A stretch of 64,000 nt of DNA from Janthinobacterium silvisoli. Lineage in GTDB: Bacteria; Pseudomonadota; Gammaproteobacteria; Burkholderiales; Burkholderiaceae_D. The notes below the pieces were generated by a model. It saw only the letters and a list, made by a program, of their open reading frames with translations, was not told the origin of the DNA and searched no databases. The stretch covers positions 434,001 through 498,000 of the forward strand of contig NZ_JACHCL010000003.1 of NCBI RefSeq assembly GCF_014200725.1, given 5' to 3'. Of the stretch, positions 40,096 through 49,435 are shown piece by piece (the first letter of the stretch is position 1; the number at the start of each line of letters is the position of its first letter). The position numbers and the translations under genes are program-made.

Positions 40096-40701
40096 ATGTT
40101 GAAAATTCTTGGAAAAGCCGCCTCGATCAATGTCCACAAAGTCATCTGGACTTGCGACGAGCTCAATCTGCCTTTCGAGCGCGAAGACTGGGGTGCGGGT
40201 TTTCGTGCCACCGACGACCCGGCCTTCCTGCGCCTCAATCCCAACGCCATGGTACCCGTGCTGATCGATGATGAGCTGGTGCTGTGGGAATCGAACACCA
40301 TCTGCCGCTACCTGTGCGCCAAAACCGGCCGCGACGACTTGCTACCCAGCCATCCCCGCGCCCGGGCGGAAGTGGAAAAATGGATGGATTGGCAGATGGG
40401 CGACCTGAACAACAGCTGGCGCTACGCCTTTATGTCTTTGGTGCGCAACAGCCCCTCGCACCAGGATCCCGCACAACTGGCGGCTGGCATCGCGGGCTGG
40501 AACAGGATGATGGGTGTCCTGGAACAGCAGCTACAGCAAACGGGCTCCCATGTGTGCGGCGAGCAGTTCACACTCGCCGACATCGTGCTGGGCCTGTCCG
40601 TCAAGCGCTGGCTGAAGGCGCCCATGCAGCGCCCCGGGTATCCGGCGATTGCCGCCTACGGTGCGCGGCTGGCCGGAAAAACAGCCGCATTCAACGGCTA
40701 A
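40096..40701 (+). CDS. Glutathione S-transferase family protein
   Basis: 201 residues from ATG 40096 with GGAG upstream. The thioredoxin-like N-terminal domain has [20 protein letters not shown] and the cis-Pro/Glu-Ser block [20 protein letters not shown], which binds glutathione. The all-alpha C-terminal domain has [18 protein letters not shown]. Likely detoxification; substrate unknown. It is convergent with the penicillin-binding protein gene, the two ends touching. Confidence 0.88.
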   Translation: MLKILGKAASINVHKVIWTCDELNLPFEREDWGAGFRATDDPAFLRLNPNAMVPVLIDDELVLWESNTICRYLCAKTGRDDLLPSHPRARAEVEKWMDWQMGDLNNSWRYAFMSLVRNSPSHQDPAQLAAGIAGWNRMMGVLEQQLQQTGSHVCGEQFTLADIVLGLSVKRWLKAPMQRPGYPAIAAYGARLAGKTAAFNG

Positions 40702-43700
40702 TCAATTACCGCACTGCTTGAGTACTGCATCCTTCTGGGCCGGCGGCTCGATCAGCGGCATCAAACTGGGCGCCAGCGAGACCAGCAATTGCACCGGCAA
40801 GGCGCTGGTGAAGTCATAGTTCTTCGATTCCGGTCCCCGCACATAGGCCGTCATGCTGCCATAGAAACGCTCGCCGATATTGAACACAAACGTCGCCGAG
40901 CGGTTCACATAACGCGACTCGATCAGGCGGCCGCCTGCGCCATACACATCGAAACGCTGGTCGCCGGTGCCCGTCTTGCCGCCCATCGGAATAGGCTGGC
41001 CATCGGTGCCGATAAACGCAGTTTTCGCCCGCTTGGCCGTGCCGTCCGACACTACTTCGCGGATCGCCTTGGCCACGGCACGCGCCACGTCCGGCGACAG
41101 CACTTGCTCTGCCTTCGCCTTGGCGTCGCGCTTGACCAGCGTGTCGTACGGCGTATCGGCCGCAAAATGCATGGAATCGATGCGCACGCTCGGTTTGCGC
41201 ACGCCGTCGTTGATGATGATACCCATCAACTCGGCCAGCGCTGCCGGCCGGTCTGCCGAAGCGCCCAGGGTGGTGGCGTACGATGGCACCAGGGAATCGA
41301 ATGGATACCCCATCTTTTTCCACTGGCGGTGAATTTCCAGGAAACCTTCGACTTCCAGCAAGTTGGCGATGCGTCGGTCCTGCGCATGCTTGCGGTGCGT
41401 ATTGAACAGCCATTTGTACACTTGCTGGCGCTCCTTCTCGCTGGCCGCCACCATCTGCGCCAGGGTCGAACCTTCATGCTGGCGCAAATAGGCCACCATC
41501 CACAGTTCCAGCGGATGCACATTGGCCAGGTAACCACGGTCGGCCAGCGACCAGTTTTCCATCGCATATTGCTGGTACATCTTGGCCACGCGCTCGGGCG
41601 GCACTTCATTTTGCGATGGCAGGTTGGCGCCGAGGAAATCGCTGAACTCTGCCAGCGTGCCTTGCGGATTGATGGTGCGGTAAATATTGGCCAGACGCAC
41701 TGGCGTCGGACGTATGCTGGCCAGCAAGACTTTCTCTTGCTCATCGACACTCTTGCCACGGTACTTCTGATAGAAGCGGTGCAGGAATTCGCGCCCTTCC
41801 TTGTCGGCAAAACGACTCAGGTATTGGGCGCGGCGCGGATCGTCGGCGTCGGCCAGCAGCGAGGCCGAGGAATCGGGACGCGAGAACATGTAGTAGCGGG
41901 CCACGTCGCGCATCAGGCGCACGAACACCAGATTGGTCGACTGGCGCAACGCTTGCTGCACCGTCAGGATACGGCTGTCGTCGAGCTTAGAGAAGTTGCC
42001 GAAATGATGCAAACCGCCGCCCGTGAAAAAGCCTTCGTTGGGGCTGCCAGAATACTTGCGCTCCATGGCGGCGGCCAGCATGGCTGGCAAGTTGCGCGCC
42101 TCGCCCAGCGGCAAGGGTTTGAAGTAGGCAATCGCCCATTGCGACAGCAAGTCTTTTGGATCGACGGCGACCTTGTTCAGCTCGGCGGCGCTCATGCCGC
42201 TGTAGCGCTGCTGCAACTGGTCCATGATGTCCAGATACGTGACCAGGGTGCGCAGCTTGGCGGTGGAACCGAGGTCCAGCTTCGCGCCTTCATTGATGTC
42301 AAGCGGCTGGTCATAGTTATCAGTCTGCACGCGCAGCAAGTTGGCCTTGTCGCCTTTTTGCAGCAAGGTAAAGCTGTAGACCACATTGGCCGGATCGCCA
42401 TTGCCCAGCATACCCTTGCCCGTCAGGCCAGCCGCTTTCGCCGCTTCCGGGTCGCGCAACTCGCGCAGCACTTTGGTGACGGCATTTTGCGCTTGCGCAT
42501 CAAGCGTACTGACCACGTTCAAGTCCAGACGGTCCAGGTTATACAGGCGCGGATCGCCCAACATGCTGGCCAGGTGATTGCGCACGGCGTTCGAGGCCTT
42601 GCGCGTGACAAACGAAGTGGCCGCTTCGGACTGCACGCCGCTGGCCATCGACGGGTGCAGCGGCTGGGCAATGGCGGCGTCGCGCAGTTGCGGCGAAATC
42701 ACACCTGCCTGCGCCAGCAAGCGCAAATGGCTGTTGGTCAACGCTTCCAGGTCGGCGCCACCGGCCACCAGATAATGCGAAGGTCGGCGCTGGGCGATCA
42801 GCAAACTCAGCGCTTCCTTGTAGGCCAGCGCACTGCCCGGCTGATCGAGCTTGCCGTTGAGCAAGGTTTTCACCTCGTCGAACGGGCGGCCATACCAGAC
42901 CCACATGCCGTCGCCAATGCCATTGACTTCACCAAAACCACTTTTTGCCGATAGCGGCACCGTATTGAGGTAGTTGACGACGATCTTGCGACGCGCCGCC
43001 ACCGTGTTCTCGCCGTCCTGGTAAGAACGCAGGCTGGCCGACATCATCTGGAACAGTTTGTCTTTCATCGAGCTGGTGCGGCCATCCTCGGAATGGCGGT
43101 ATTTCTCGATCTGCGTGGCCAGGGTACTGCCGCCGCCACCGCGATGGCCGCCAAACAGATTCAGCGCCTTGTCGAGAATCGCCTTGCTCAGGCGGTCCCA
43201 CTCGACGGCGGGATTACGCTGCGGCGTGCCGGGATCGAGCAATTCGCGGTTTTCAATGAACAGCAGGCTTTGCACCAGCGCGGGCGGCGCTTCGTCAAAA
43301 CCATTGAACATGCGTTCCGGATAACTGGCGGCAAACAAAGGCTGGGCGCGGCAATCGAGAATGGTCAAGCCAGCCCGGTTTTTCTCGTGATAGGTGGCAA
43401 AGACGCCCATATCGGCCAGTTGCACCATCTTGGCCGACATGCGCGCCTGCGCCGTGACGGCGTAGTCGCGCGCATTCAATTTGCTGAGGTAGTCGGGCAG
43501 GCTGGCATAGCCGAGACGCTCATCGTAGGGGCCATGCTGCGGATAACGTACGGTGCCCTCAGGTGCGGGGCCCGCTTCAACCTTGTACGTCAGTTGACGG
43601 CTGAGGCGATTGAAGAACTCCGCCTGCAGGGCCGAGGTGCGCACTTCGCGCAGCACGAACCAGGCCACGCCGGCGATCAGCGCCAGCAGCAGGATCAGGA

Positions 43701-43827
43701 AGATCGGCCAGATCCTCGAGCGGCGCCGCTTTTGCGGACCGGCAGGCGGTGGCGCATCAGGCCCGGATTCGGGTTCGGAATTTGGCCGCGCTTGGGCATG
43801 GGCCAGGTGTACGCCAGTGTCTTTCAT
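40702..43827 (-). CDS. Large class A-type penicillin-binding protein
   Basis: 1041 residues from ATG 43827. A proline-rich cytosolic tail and one membrane segment (about 39-58) precede a GT51 glycosyltransferase domain with a catalytic-Glu region LFIENRELL near 192 and GGGGSTLATQIEKYRHS near 230. A penicillin-binding domain follows with STAK (Ser521), STN (from Ser630) and KTGTG (Lys951). It should polymerise and cross-link peptidoglycan in the periplasm. It is longer than typical PBP1 (about 800), with about 300 extra residues between the STN and KTGT motifs. A 41-codon frame upstream ends in an ATGA overlapping this ATG. No strong ribosome binding site. Confidence 0.87.
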   Translation of the reverse strand: MKDTGVHLAHAQARPNSEPESGPDAPPPAGPQKRRRSRIWPIFLILLLALIAGVAWFVLREVRTSALQAEFFNRLSRQLTYKVEAGPAPEGTVRYPQHGPYDERLGYASLPDYLSKLNARDYAVTAQARMSAKMVQLADMGVFATYHEKNRAGLTILDCRAQPLFAASYPERMFNGFDEAPPALVQSLLFIENRELLDPGTPQRNPAVEWDRLSKAILDKALNLFGGHRGGGGSTLATQIEKYRHSEDGRTSSMKDKLFQMMSASLRSYQDGENTVAARRKIVVNYLNTVPLSAKSGFGEVNGIGDGMWVWYGRPFDEVKTLLNGKLDQPGSALAYKEALSLLIAQRRPSHYLVAGGADLEALTNSHLRLLAQAGVISPQLRDAAIAQPLHPSMASGVQSEAATSFVTRKASNAVRNHLASMLGDPRLYNLDRLDLNVVSTLDAQAQNAVTKVLRELRDPEAAKAAGLTGKGMLGNGDPANVVYSFTLLQKGDKANLLRVQTDNYDQPLDINEGAKLDLGSTAKLRTLVTYLDIMDQLQQRYSGMSAAELNKVAVDPKDLLSQWAIAYFKPLPLGEARNLPAMLAAAMERKYSGSPNEGFFTGGGLHHFGNFSKLDDSRILTVQQALRQSTNLVFVRLMRDVARYYMFSRPDSSASLLADADDPRRAQYLSRFADKEGREFLHRFYQKYRGKSVDEQEKVLLASIRPTPVRLANIYRTINPQGTLAEFSDFLGANLPSQNEVPPERVAKMYQQYAMENWSLADRGYLANVHPLELWMVAYLRQHEGSTLAQMVAASEKERQQVYKWLFNTHRKHAQDRRIANLLEVEGFLEIHRQWKKMGYPFDSLVPSYATTLGASADRPAALAELMGIIINDGVRKPSVRIDSMHFAADTPYDTLVKRDAKAKAEQVLSPDVARAVAKAIREVVSDGTAKRAKTAFIGTDGQPIPMGGKTGTGDQRFDVYGAGGRLIESRYVNRSATFVFNIGERFYGSMTAYVRGPESKNYDFTSALPVQLLVSLAPSLMPLIEPPAQKDAVLKQCGN

Positions 43828-43949
43828 GGGATGCACGAGAAAAGTGGGGTGTGGACGGCGTCCGGTATGCCCTCGGCAACAGCAGTGGCAAAGGCGGTGC
43901 AAGGTGCGGCGGCCCAATGGGGCCGGAGGAAACTAAACTTGCTCAACAT
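43824..43949 (-). CDS. Possible 41-residue leader frame of the penicillin-binding protein gene
   Basis: ATG 43949 opens a frame of 41 codons whose TGA (43826-43824) overlaps the ATG of the downstream gene in ATGA. The product is nondescript (MLSKFSFLRPHWAAAPC) and its ribosome binding site is weak. It could couple translation of the large protein or be chance. Confidence 0.2.
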   Translation of the reverse strand: MLSKFSFLRPHWAAAPCTAFATAVAEGIPDAVHTPLFSCIP

Positions 43950-44233
43950 GATGTCCAGACCGGTGATTCAAACGAACTATTTCAGAGTCAGCCAAGCAGT
44001 AAAGCACGCAGGCGCTGCAGGACAAGTCTGATTTTTCTTTCAAGAAGCCCTACTTACCATTGCACCACATCGGCGCGAAAACGACGGTCGAGCGCACACA
44101 AAAATCATGCTTCTGTGCAGATTTTCGCAAAAAAACAACGTCTGGGGTCGCGCGCCTTGGAAAGTAGCGTTGACGGAGCGCAAAGCGGGCTACGCGCCGG
44201 GCAGCAAACTGCCGGCGCGGGACTGGCGGAAAG
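43828..44233. other. Intergenic region before the penicillin-binding protein gene
   Basis: About 400 bp on the minus strand between the CinA-like gene and the penicillin-binding protein. It holds the leader frame above and an imperfect inverted repeat GCACA...TGTGC near 44095-44120. On the minus strand GGTGCA occurs inside a weak NtrC-like half-palindrome near 44060, not strong enough to call. No gene is supported. Confidence 0.35.
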
Positions 44234-45019
44234 TCAGATTTTGACGTATTCGGCGTGCATGCTGTCGAGCTCGGCACACATCTCGGTGTAGGCGGCGGCG
44301 GCCTGTGCCGGCTCGCCTTTTACGCCCAGTTCGATATGGCGGCGGGTGACGGCATCGCCCACGCTGGGCAAGCTGAACACCTTGATCAGCGGATATTGCG
44401 CTTCCAGCCGCACCATCAGCGGCGTCAGCAACGATTCGGCCGTTTCATACACCAGCAAGGCGTGTTCCGCATGCGCCACCTGGTTGAACAAATGCGCGTA
44501 ATGGGTATCGAGCACCCATTCGATCATCGGCCAGGACATGACGGGAAAGCCCGGTACAAAGTAATGCTCGCGCACGGCAAAACCGGCGATCTTGTTGTAG
44601 GGATTCGGAATCAGGTCCGCGCCCTGCACGAATTCGGCCATTTTCAGACGGTGCAGGTTTTCCGGCGAATTCAAATCGGCCGGCACACCCGCCTCCAGGC
44701 CCATTTCCGTGATGCGCTGCTCGATATTGAGCTTGCCCTGCGGATGCAACACCAGCGGCAAGCCCAGCGCGTCGGCGGCGGCCTGGCGCGTATGGTCGTC
44801 CGGCGTGGCGCCGATACCACCAAAACAGAACACGATATCGCCGCTGGCGAAGGTGCGCTTGAGCAAGGCAACGATGCGCTCGGGCTCGTCGCCCACATAC
44901 TCCGCCCAGTTCAAATGCAAGCCGCGCGCCTTGAGCATGCTCACTACTTTCGGGAAATGCTGGTCCGTCCGCTTGCCTGACAGAATTTCGTCGCCGATGA
45001 TGATCAGTCCGATAGCCAT
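44234..45019 (-). CDS. CinA-like molybdopterin-binding domain protein
   Basis: 261 residues. The first 170 residues form the MoaB/Mog-like domain seen at the N-terminus of CinA: GLIIIGDEILSGKRTDQHFP, DIVFCFGGIGATPDDHTRQA, GADLIPNPYNKIAGF, YFVPGFPVMSWPMIEWV. The C-terminal nicotinamide-nucleotide deamidase domain of full CinA is absent. Stand-alone versions are widespread with unknown function. Last gene of a compact minus-strand cluster, 57 bp after the EI24 gene. Confidence 0.87.
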   Translation of the reverse strand: MAIGLIIIGDEILSGKRTDQHFPKVVSMLKARGLHLNWAEYVGDEPERIVALLKRTFASGDIVFCFGGIGATPDDHTRQAAADALGLPLVLHPQGKLNIEQRITEMGLEAGVPADLNSPENLHRLKMAEFVQGADLIPNPYNKIAGFAVREHYFVPGFPVMSWPMIEWVLDTHYAHLFNQVAHAEHALLVYETAESLLTPLMVRLEAQYPLIKVFSLPSVGDAVTRRHIELGVKGEPAQAAAAYTEMCAELDSMHAEYVKI

Positions 45020-45076
45020 GAAACTTCCTTAAATTTTGTAAACTAAGTTCTATAAATTAAGTTCTGTAAATTCAGA

Positions 45077-45904
45077 TCAGAGGTCGGCCGGCGCCACATC
45101 CCGCATGCCGCGCAGACCACGCAGGGCCGACAGCGCTTCCAGGCAGTAATACTGGAACCACAGGCCTGTAAAAATAAAGATCAGCACATACAGCCAGATC
45201 GCGAACGCCGCGATAAAGGGGAAAAACACCACCGACATCACACCGCCCATCCATAGCAAGCCCGGTACGGAACCAGCCGCGCCCGAGACCATGCCAATCG
45301 CCAGCAGCGGCCAGCGCCGCGCGCGCGTGACAGCCTGCCGCTCTTCGGTAGTAGCGTAATCGGCCAGCGCGTCATACGCCATCACGCGGTAAGTGAGCCA
45401 GCCCCACAGCACAGCCTGCGCCACCAGGGCGGCCGGCGGAAACACATACAGGGGCAGCAAGACCAGCCACGCCAGGATAAAAATCACAAAAGTGGCCAGG
45501 GCCGTGCCCACACTGCCCAGCAGGCTGCCACCATGCTTTTTTTCCAGTTGCGGAAAATGCCGGCCGCCCACATGGCGCGAAATCACCGGCATGGCGAACA
45601 AGCCCATGAAGATCAACGCCGTCAATATCATCAGCGGCAACAATAAAAACATGGCGATCAGGGGCACGACCACGGTTTTCAGCATGCCCAGACCCACCAT
45701 GGCCAGTATCTGGCCACTGGCATGGAAGAAATCATGGTCGGTAAACAAGGCGTGCAAGTTGTCGATCAGCGGTTGCAGCCCCACCCACAACAATGCGCCC
45801 CACAATACCAGCGACAGCAGGAATGGCAACACGCTCAGCAGCAGCATCTTGCCGTGCAGCTGAGACAGAAAAGCGCGGCCATAGGAATTAAATACATTGC
45901 GCAT
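45077..45904 (-). CDS. EI24-domain multi-pass membrane protein
   Basis: 275 residues from ATG 45904, which overlaps the stop of the sterol-desaturase gene (TGATG). Four to five hydrophobic segments are visible (MLLLSVLPFLLSLVLWGALL, VVVPLIAMFLLLPLMILTAL, FVIFILAWLVLLPLYVFPP and two near the C-terminus). The pattern with VISRHVGGRHFP and WGWLTYRVMAYDALADYAT fits the EI24/CysZ-like domain. Bacterial members are uncharacterised or, as CysZ, carry sulfate. Function here is not established. Confidence 0.8.
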   Translation of the reverse strand: MRNVFNSYGRAFLSQLHGKMLLLSVLPFLLSLVLWGALLWVGLQPLIDNLHALFTDHDFFHASGQILAMVGLGMLKTVVVPLIAMFLLLPLMILTALIFMGLFAMPVISRHVGGRHFPQLEKKHGGSLLGSVGTALATFVIFILAWLVLLPLYVFPPAALVAQAVLWGWLTYRVMAYDALADYATTEERQAVTRARRWPLLAIGMVSGAAGSVPGLLWMGGVMSVVFFPFIAAFAIWLYVLIFIFTGLWFQYYCLEALSALRGLRGMRDVAPADL

Positions 45905-46926
45905 CAAGAACGTCCTTTTTTTCTTGCAAATTCCACCATGCGGCGTAGGCCCAGCCATTGTTGTTGCCAGAAGCCGCGTCCATAGTTGCGCCCCGGCCGG
46001 CCGATGCCATTGCGGTCGATGCGGGCCAGCTGGTCGCGCACCCCCGTACGTGCATAGTCGGTGGAGAAATTGGCGGTGCCCAGCAGCATATCCCAAATTG
46101 GCAGGACGACGCCAAAGTTGCAGCCGCCCATGCTGCCTTTGCCCTTCGATTCATGTCCTATTCCAATCGCATGGTGGGTGCGGTGAAAACGGGGCGATAC
46201 CAGCAAGCGCTCGCCAATGCGGCCGAAGTGCATCCTTACATTGGAGTGCTGCAAGCTTTGCAAAATGCGCGAAATCGATACCAGCAAGATATATTGGCCA
46301 GGCGGCACGCCGATGCCCAGGGCGATCACAGCCATCACCACATCGCGCAGCAAGTCGTCGAGCAAGTGGTTGCGGTTATCACTCCACAGATTCAGGTTTT
46401 GCTGGCTGTGGTGCAAGCTGTGCAAGCCCCACCACCAGCCGAAATGGTGGGAAGCGCGGTGGTAGCAATAGTCGACAAAGTCCAGCAGAACAAAATAAAT
46501 CAGGAAGCTGGCGAGCGGACTGATGCCAGGCAGCAGCGTTTCCAGATGCAGCGGACGTACATTGTCGAAGCGCAAGGCGCCAGCCAGGCTATCCATCAGC
46601 GGATCGAGCGTGAAGAAAATCAGCACGGAAAACAGGCCGATACGGTGCAGCACGGTATAGATAAAATCGTTCCAGCGCGCACGCGGATCGGTGATTTTTT
46701 GCGCGGGGATCAAGGCTTCCATCGGCCGCAGCACCAGGAATAGCAGTAGCAACTCGCAGATGCCGATCAACAACCACTCCGTGCCTTCGAATGCTTCCTC
46801 GGTAAATTCGCCAAAGCCCAAGTGATACACGACAGGATTGACGACATGCTGGAATAGCCAGCCTTGCGCTTGTCCAAAGGTATCGACCACCGCGGCAACG
46901 ATGGGAGCAAGCAAGGCATCTATCAT
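45904..46926 (-). CDS. Sterol desaturase/fatty acid hydroxylase family protein
   Basis: 340 residues. A membrane-bound di-iron oxygenase: histidine clusters DYCYHRASHHFGW, GLHSLHHSQQNLN and SPRFHRTHHAIG are all present, with hydrophobic segments before and between them. Family members hydroxylate or desaturate lipid chains or isoprenoid lipids; the substrate here is unknown. It starts two bases after the deacetylase stop and overlaps the EI24 gene by one base, so they are surely co-transcribed. All iron ligands seem intact. Confidence 0.9.
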   Translation of the reverse strand: MIDALLAPIVAAVVDTFGQAQGWLFQHVVNPVVYHLGFGEFTEEAFEGTEWLLIGICELLLLFLVLRPMEALIPAQKITDPRARWNDFIYTVLHRIGLFSVLIFFTLDPLMDSLAGALRFDNVRPLHLETLLPGISPLASFLIYFVLLDFVDYCYHRASHHFGWWWGLHSLHHSQQNLNLWSDNRNHLLDDLLRDVVMAVIALGIGVPPGQYILLVSISRILQSLQHSNVRMHFGRIGERLLVSPRFHRTHHAIGIGHESKGKGSMGGCNFGVVLPIWDMLLGTANFSTDYARTGVRDQLARIDRNGIGRPGRNYGRGFWQQQWLGLRRMVEFARKKGRS

Positions 46927-46928
46927 GG

Positions 46929-47702
46929 CTAATCTTTCTTTTTTACATAGTCAGGGTGTTCACGCAGGGTGGCGAAGCAAAAACCCCGGTCTTGCAAGCC
47001 CGTGACCAGGGCATCGAGGTTGGCGGGCGCCCACGCATCCTTGCGCGACCAGATACCCATGTGGGCAATAAAAATATCGCCGCTGCGCAAGTTCGCCAGG
47101 GCTTTTTTCAGCAGCATGGCGTTCGGATACTTGTCACTGGGCAGTTCATCTCCCGAATAACCGGCTGGCGCCCAGCCCGCGTGGCGATAGCCGCAAGTAT
47201 TACCCGCAGCCAAAGTGCGGGGCGAAGTATAACCGCCAGGCGCGCGCCAGAACGGATCGAGCGGACGCCCGGTCAATTCCTTGAACCGTGTATCGACACG
47301 GCGCAACTCTGTACAAAACTGTTCTGGCGTGATGGATGCCAGCTTGCCGCCATCCTTGCCAAACTGGGGCTTGACCTGGATCAAGCCATTGGGCAGATCC
47401 TTTTTCCAGTACACGTGGTCAAACGTATGCGTGCCAAATGCATGGCCTTCGGCTACGCGGGCTTGCCAGTACGGCGCCCAGCTGGGATCGAGCGAATAAT
47501 CTCCGCGCGTGGTTTTTTCATTGGCCAGGAAAAAAGTGGCTTTGACATGGTACTTGTTGAGCACGTCGGCAATCAACTGGGCTTGCGACTGGCTGCCAGT
47601 GTCGAAGGTCAGGTAAATCGTGCCCTTGCAGACCGGCGCGGCCGCTTGTGCCGGCAGGCTGGTCAACGCCAGCGCCAGCGAGACGAAGGAAAGGGAGCGC
47701 AT
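46929..47702 (-). CDS. Secreted polysaccharide deacetylase family protein
   Basis: 257 residues from ATG 47702, with signal peptide LSFVSLALALTSLPAQAA. The NodB-type motifs are partly changed: the first reads LTFDTGSQSQ with Asp34 but Thr in place of the metal-binding second Asp, while the second, THTFDH (His92, His96), is complete. The WRAPGGY motif (third) is also present. Family enzymes remove acetyl groups from cell-wall or exopolysaccharide; the FDTG variant is known in a subgroup of uncertain activity. The ribosome binding site is weak. Gene lies 17 bp after the beta-propeller gene. Confidence 0.87.
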   Translation of the reverse strand: MRSLSFVSLALALTSLPAQAAAPVCKGTIYLTFDTGSQSQAQLIADVLNKYHVKATFFLANEKTTRGDYSLDPSWAPYWQARVAEGHAFGTHTFDHVYWKKDLPNGLIQVKPQFGKDGGKLASITPEQFCTELRRVDTRFKELTGRPLDPFWRAPGGYTSPRTLAAGNTCGYRHAGWAPAGYSGDELPSDKYPNAMLLKKALANLRSGDIFIAHMGIWSRKDAWAPANLDALVTGLQDRGFCFATLREHPDYVKKKD

Positions 47703-47719
47703 GCTGACGGACTGCCTAC

Positions 47720-48685
47720 TTACATACGCGGCGAATGGCGCGAGAAATACACGCCGTGCGGCGAGCGGCCCACGGGAATCAGCTTGATCACCTTGCGGCT
47801 GGGAATATCGATCACGGCCACTTTCTTGATCCAGCGCAGGGTTACCCACATGGTCTTGCCATCGGGCGTGATTTCCATGCAATCGGGGCCGCCCGGCACA
47901 TTGATGGTGCCCACGTTTTCCAGGGTGGTCTGGTCGATGATATTGATGGTGTTCGACACGCGGTTCGACACAAACGTCATGCGCCGGTCACCGAGTGCAC
48001 GGAAATTATGCGCGCCGGCGCCGGCCTTGATGCGCTTGATGCTTTTTTGCGCGCGCCAGTCGATCACTTCCACATAATCGCTGCCCATGATGCCGACCAG
48101 CAGATACTTGCCGTCCGGCGTCACCGTAATGCCGGCCGGCGCGGGGCCGACGGGCATGGTCCATTTCACCGTTTGCGTGGCCAGGTCGATGGCGCTGACC
48201 TGGTTGCTGCCCTGTTGCGTAATAAAGGCCATGGTACTGTCTTCCGTAAATGCCATATGGCTGGGCATTTTCGGCAGCGCAATACGCTTGGCCAGGGTCA
48301 GATTGGTGCCGTCATAGCGATACAGGTCGATACGGTCCAGGCGCAGGGAATTGGAGATGAACCATTTCTGGTCTGGCGAAAAACCGATCTGGTAAGGGTC
48401 GAGGATATTGCCGATGCGGCGCTGGATCTGACCCGACACGGGGTCGAGGAAGATCAATTCATTGCCGACAGCACTGGCGACGATCAGCGACTTGCCATCC
48501 GGCGTCTCCATCAAATGGTGCGGCTCCTTGCCAACGGAAAAGGTCGACAGCGATGCATACGTCTTTTGATCCAGTAGTTGCACCGTGGCGTCACGGGAAT
48601 TGAGCACCACCACGACTTCGGCTTGCGCCGTGGACAGGAAGCAAAGCAGGCACAGTACGGACAGGCGGCAAAGGCGACGGAGCAT
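47720..48685 (-). CDS. Secreted YncE-like beta-propeller protein
   Basis: 321 residues with signal peptide LSVLCLLCFLSTAQAE. Seven or so repeats of the YVTN/YncE type can be followed (VGKEPHHLMETPDGKSLIVAS, GPAPAGITVTPDGKYLLVG, GGPDCMEITPDGKTMWVTL, VGRSPHGVYFSRHSP). Such propellers bind partners in the periplasm; none has a clear enzymatic role. It is the first gene of the five-gene cluster, so the cluster promoter should lie in the 190 bp upstream. Confidence 0.86.
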   Translation of the reverse strand: MLRRLCRLSVLCLLCFLSTAQAEVVVVLNSRDATVQLLDQKTYASLSTFSVGKEPHHLMETPDGKSLIVASAVGNELIFLDPVSGQIQRRIGNILDPYQIGFSPDQKWFISNSLRLDRIDLYRYDGTNLTLAKRIALPKMPSHMAFTEDSTMAFITQQGSNQVSAIDLATQTVKWTMPVGPAPAGITVTPDGKYLLVGIMGSDYVEVIDWRAQKSIKRIKAGAGAHNFRALGDRRMTFVSNRVSNTINIIDQTTLENVGTINVPGGPDCMEITPDGKTMWVTLRWIKKVAVIDIPSRKVIKLIPVGRSPHGVYFSRHSPRM

Positions 48686-48879
48686 GAGGAGTCACTGTTA
48701 ATTACAAAACAGCTATTTTACGTGGAAACACTGTTTTTTTTGAATAAATTCCCCTGCTGTGCGAATGATGGCCGGGCAGCACGTCCGTTCGTGTTATTTA
48801 GCGTACCAGGGCCTGTCTTGGCGCTTTGGCGGCGCTTGCACTACAATCTGAAGCTTTTATCCGAACCATAAGGAATAGT

Positions 48880-49236
48880 ATGTCCACCATCACCACGGCC
48901 TCCGGCCTGCAATACATCGACACCGTCATCGGCGAAGGCGCTGAAGCCCAGGCGGGCAACAATGTTGTCGTGCATTACACGGGCTGGCTGCAAAACGACG
49001 ATGGCAGCGCCGGTTCGAAATTCGATTCGAGCAAGGACCGCAACGATCCATTCGAATTCCCGCTGGGCGCCGGCCGCGTCATCCAGGGCTGGGACGAAGG
49101 CGTGCAAGGCATGAAAGTGGGCGGCACCCGCCAGCTGATCATCCCATCGGCACTGGGCTACGGCACGCGCGGCGCCGGCGGCGTGATTCCACCGAATGCA
49201 ACCCTGATTTTTGACGTCGAACTGCTGGGCGTCTAA
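48880..49236 (+). CDS. FKBP-type peptidyl-prolyl cis-trans isomerase
   Basis: 118 residues from ATG 48880, AAGGA upstream. Single FKBP domain: VVVHYTGWLQNDDGSAGSKF, PFEFPLGAGRVIQGWDEGV, GGTRQLIIPSALGYGTRGAG, IPPNATLIFDVELLGV, all key pocket residues (Tyr, Phe, Val-Ile-Trp, Tyr) present. No signal peptide, so cytosolic. Catalyses proline isomerisation in protein folding. Monocistronic with its own terminator. Confidence 0.95.
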   Translation: MSTITTASGLQYIDTVIGEGAEAQAGNNVVVHYTGWLQNDDGSAGSKFDSSKDRNDPFEFPLGAGRVIQGWDEGVQGMKVGGTRQLIIPSALGYGTRGAGGVIPPNATLIFDVELLGV

Positions 49237-49253
49237 GCGTTGACTGTATCGAG

Positions 49254-49276
49254 CGCCGCCAGCAGGCGGCGTTTTT
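49254..49276 (+). terminator. FKBP gene terminator
   Basis: CGCCGCC, AGCA, GGCGGCG followed by TTTTT, 17 bp after the stop. Confidence 0.85.
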
Positions 49277-49435
49277 CATGGAAGCGCTGTTTTGAGTGTC
49301 CCCTCTAATGCAGGACACGTTTTTTTCACTATGATGTCAAACATGCGGCACGCACGGTGGCCACTCCGCCGGGCCTGCGCAGCCATATATCACTACGATA
49401 CATCACAGCGATTCATCCAGCCCACAGGAGATACC

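Noticed and set aside
40789-42954. 721-codon plus-strand frame
   Set aside because: Shadow of the penicillin-binding protein, whose SxxK, SxN and KTGT motifs are on the minus strand.
44045-44075. NtrC-like half palindrome TGCACC-N5-GGCGCG
   Set aside because: Only one good half-site and no sigma-54 promoter nearby.
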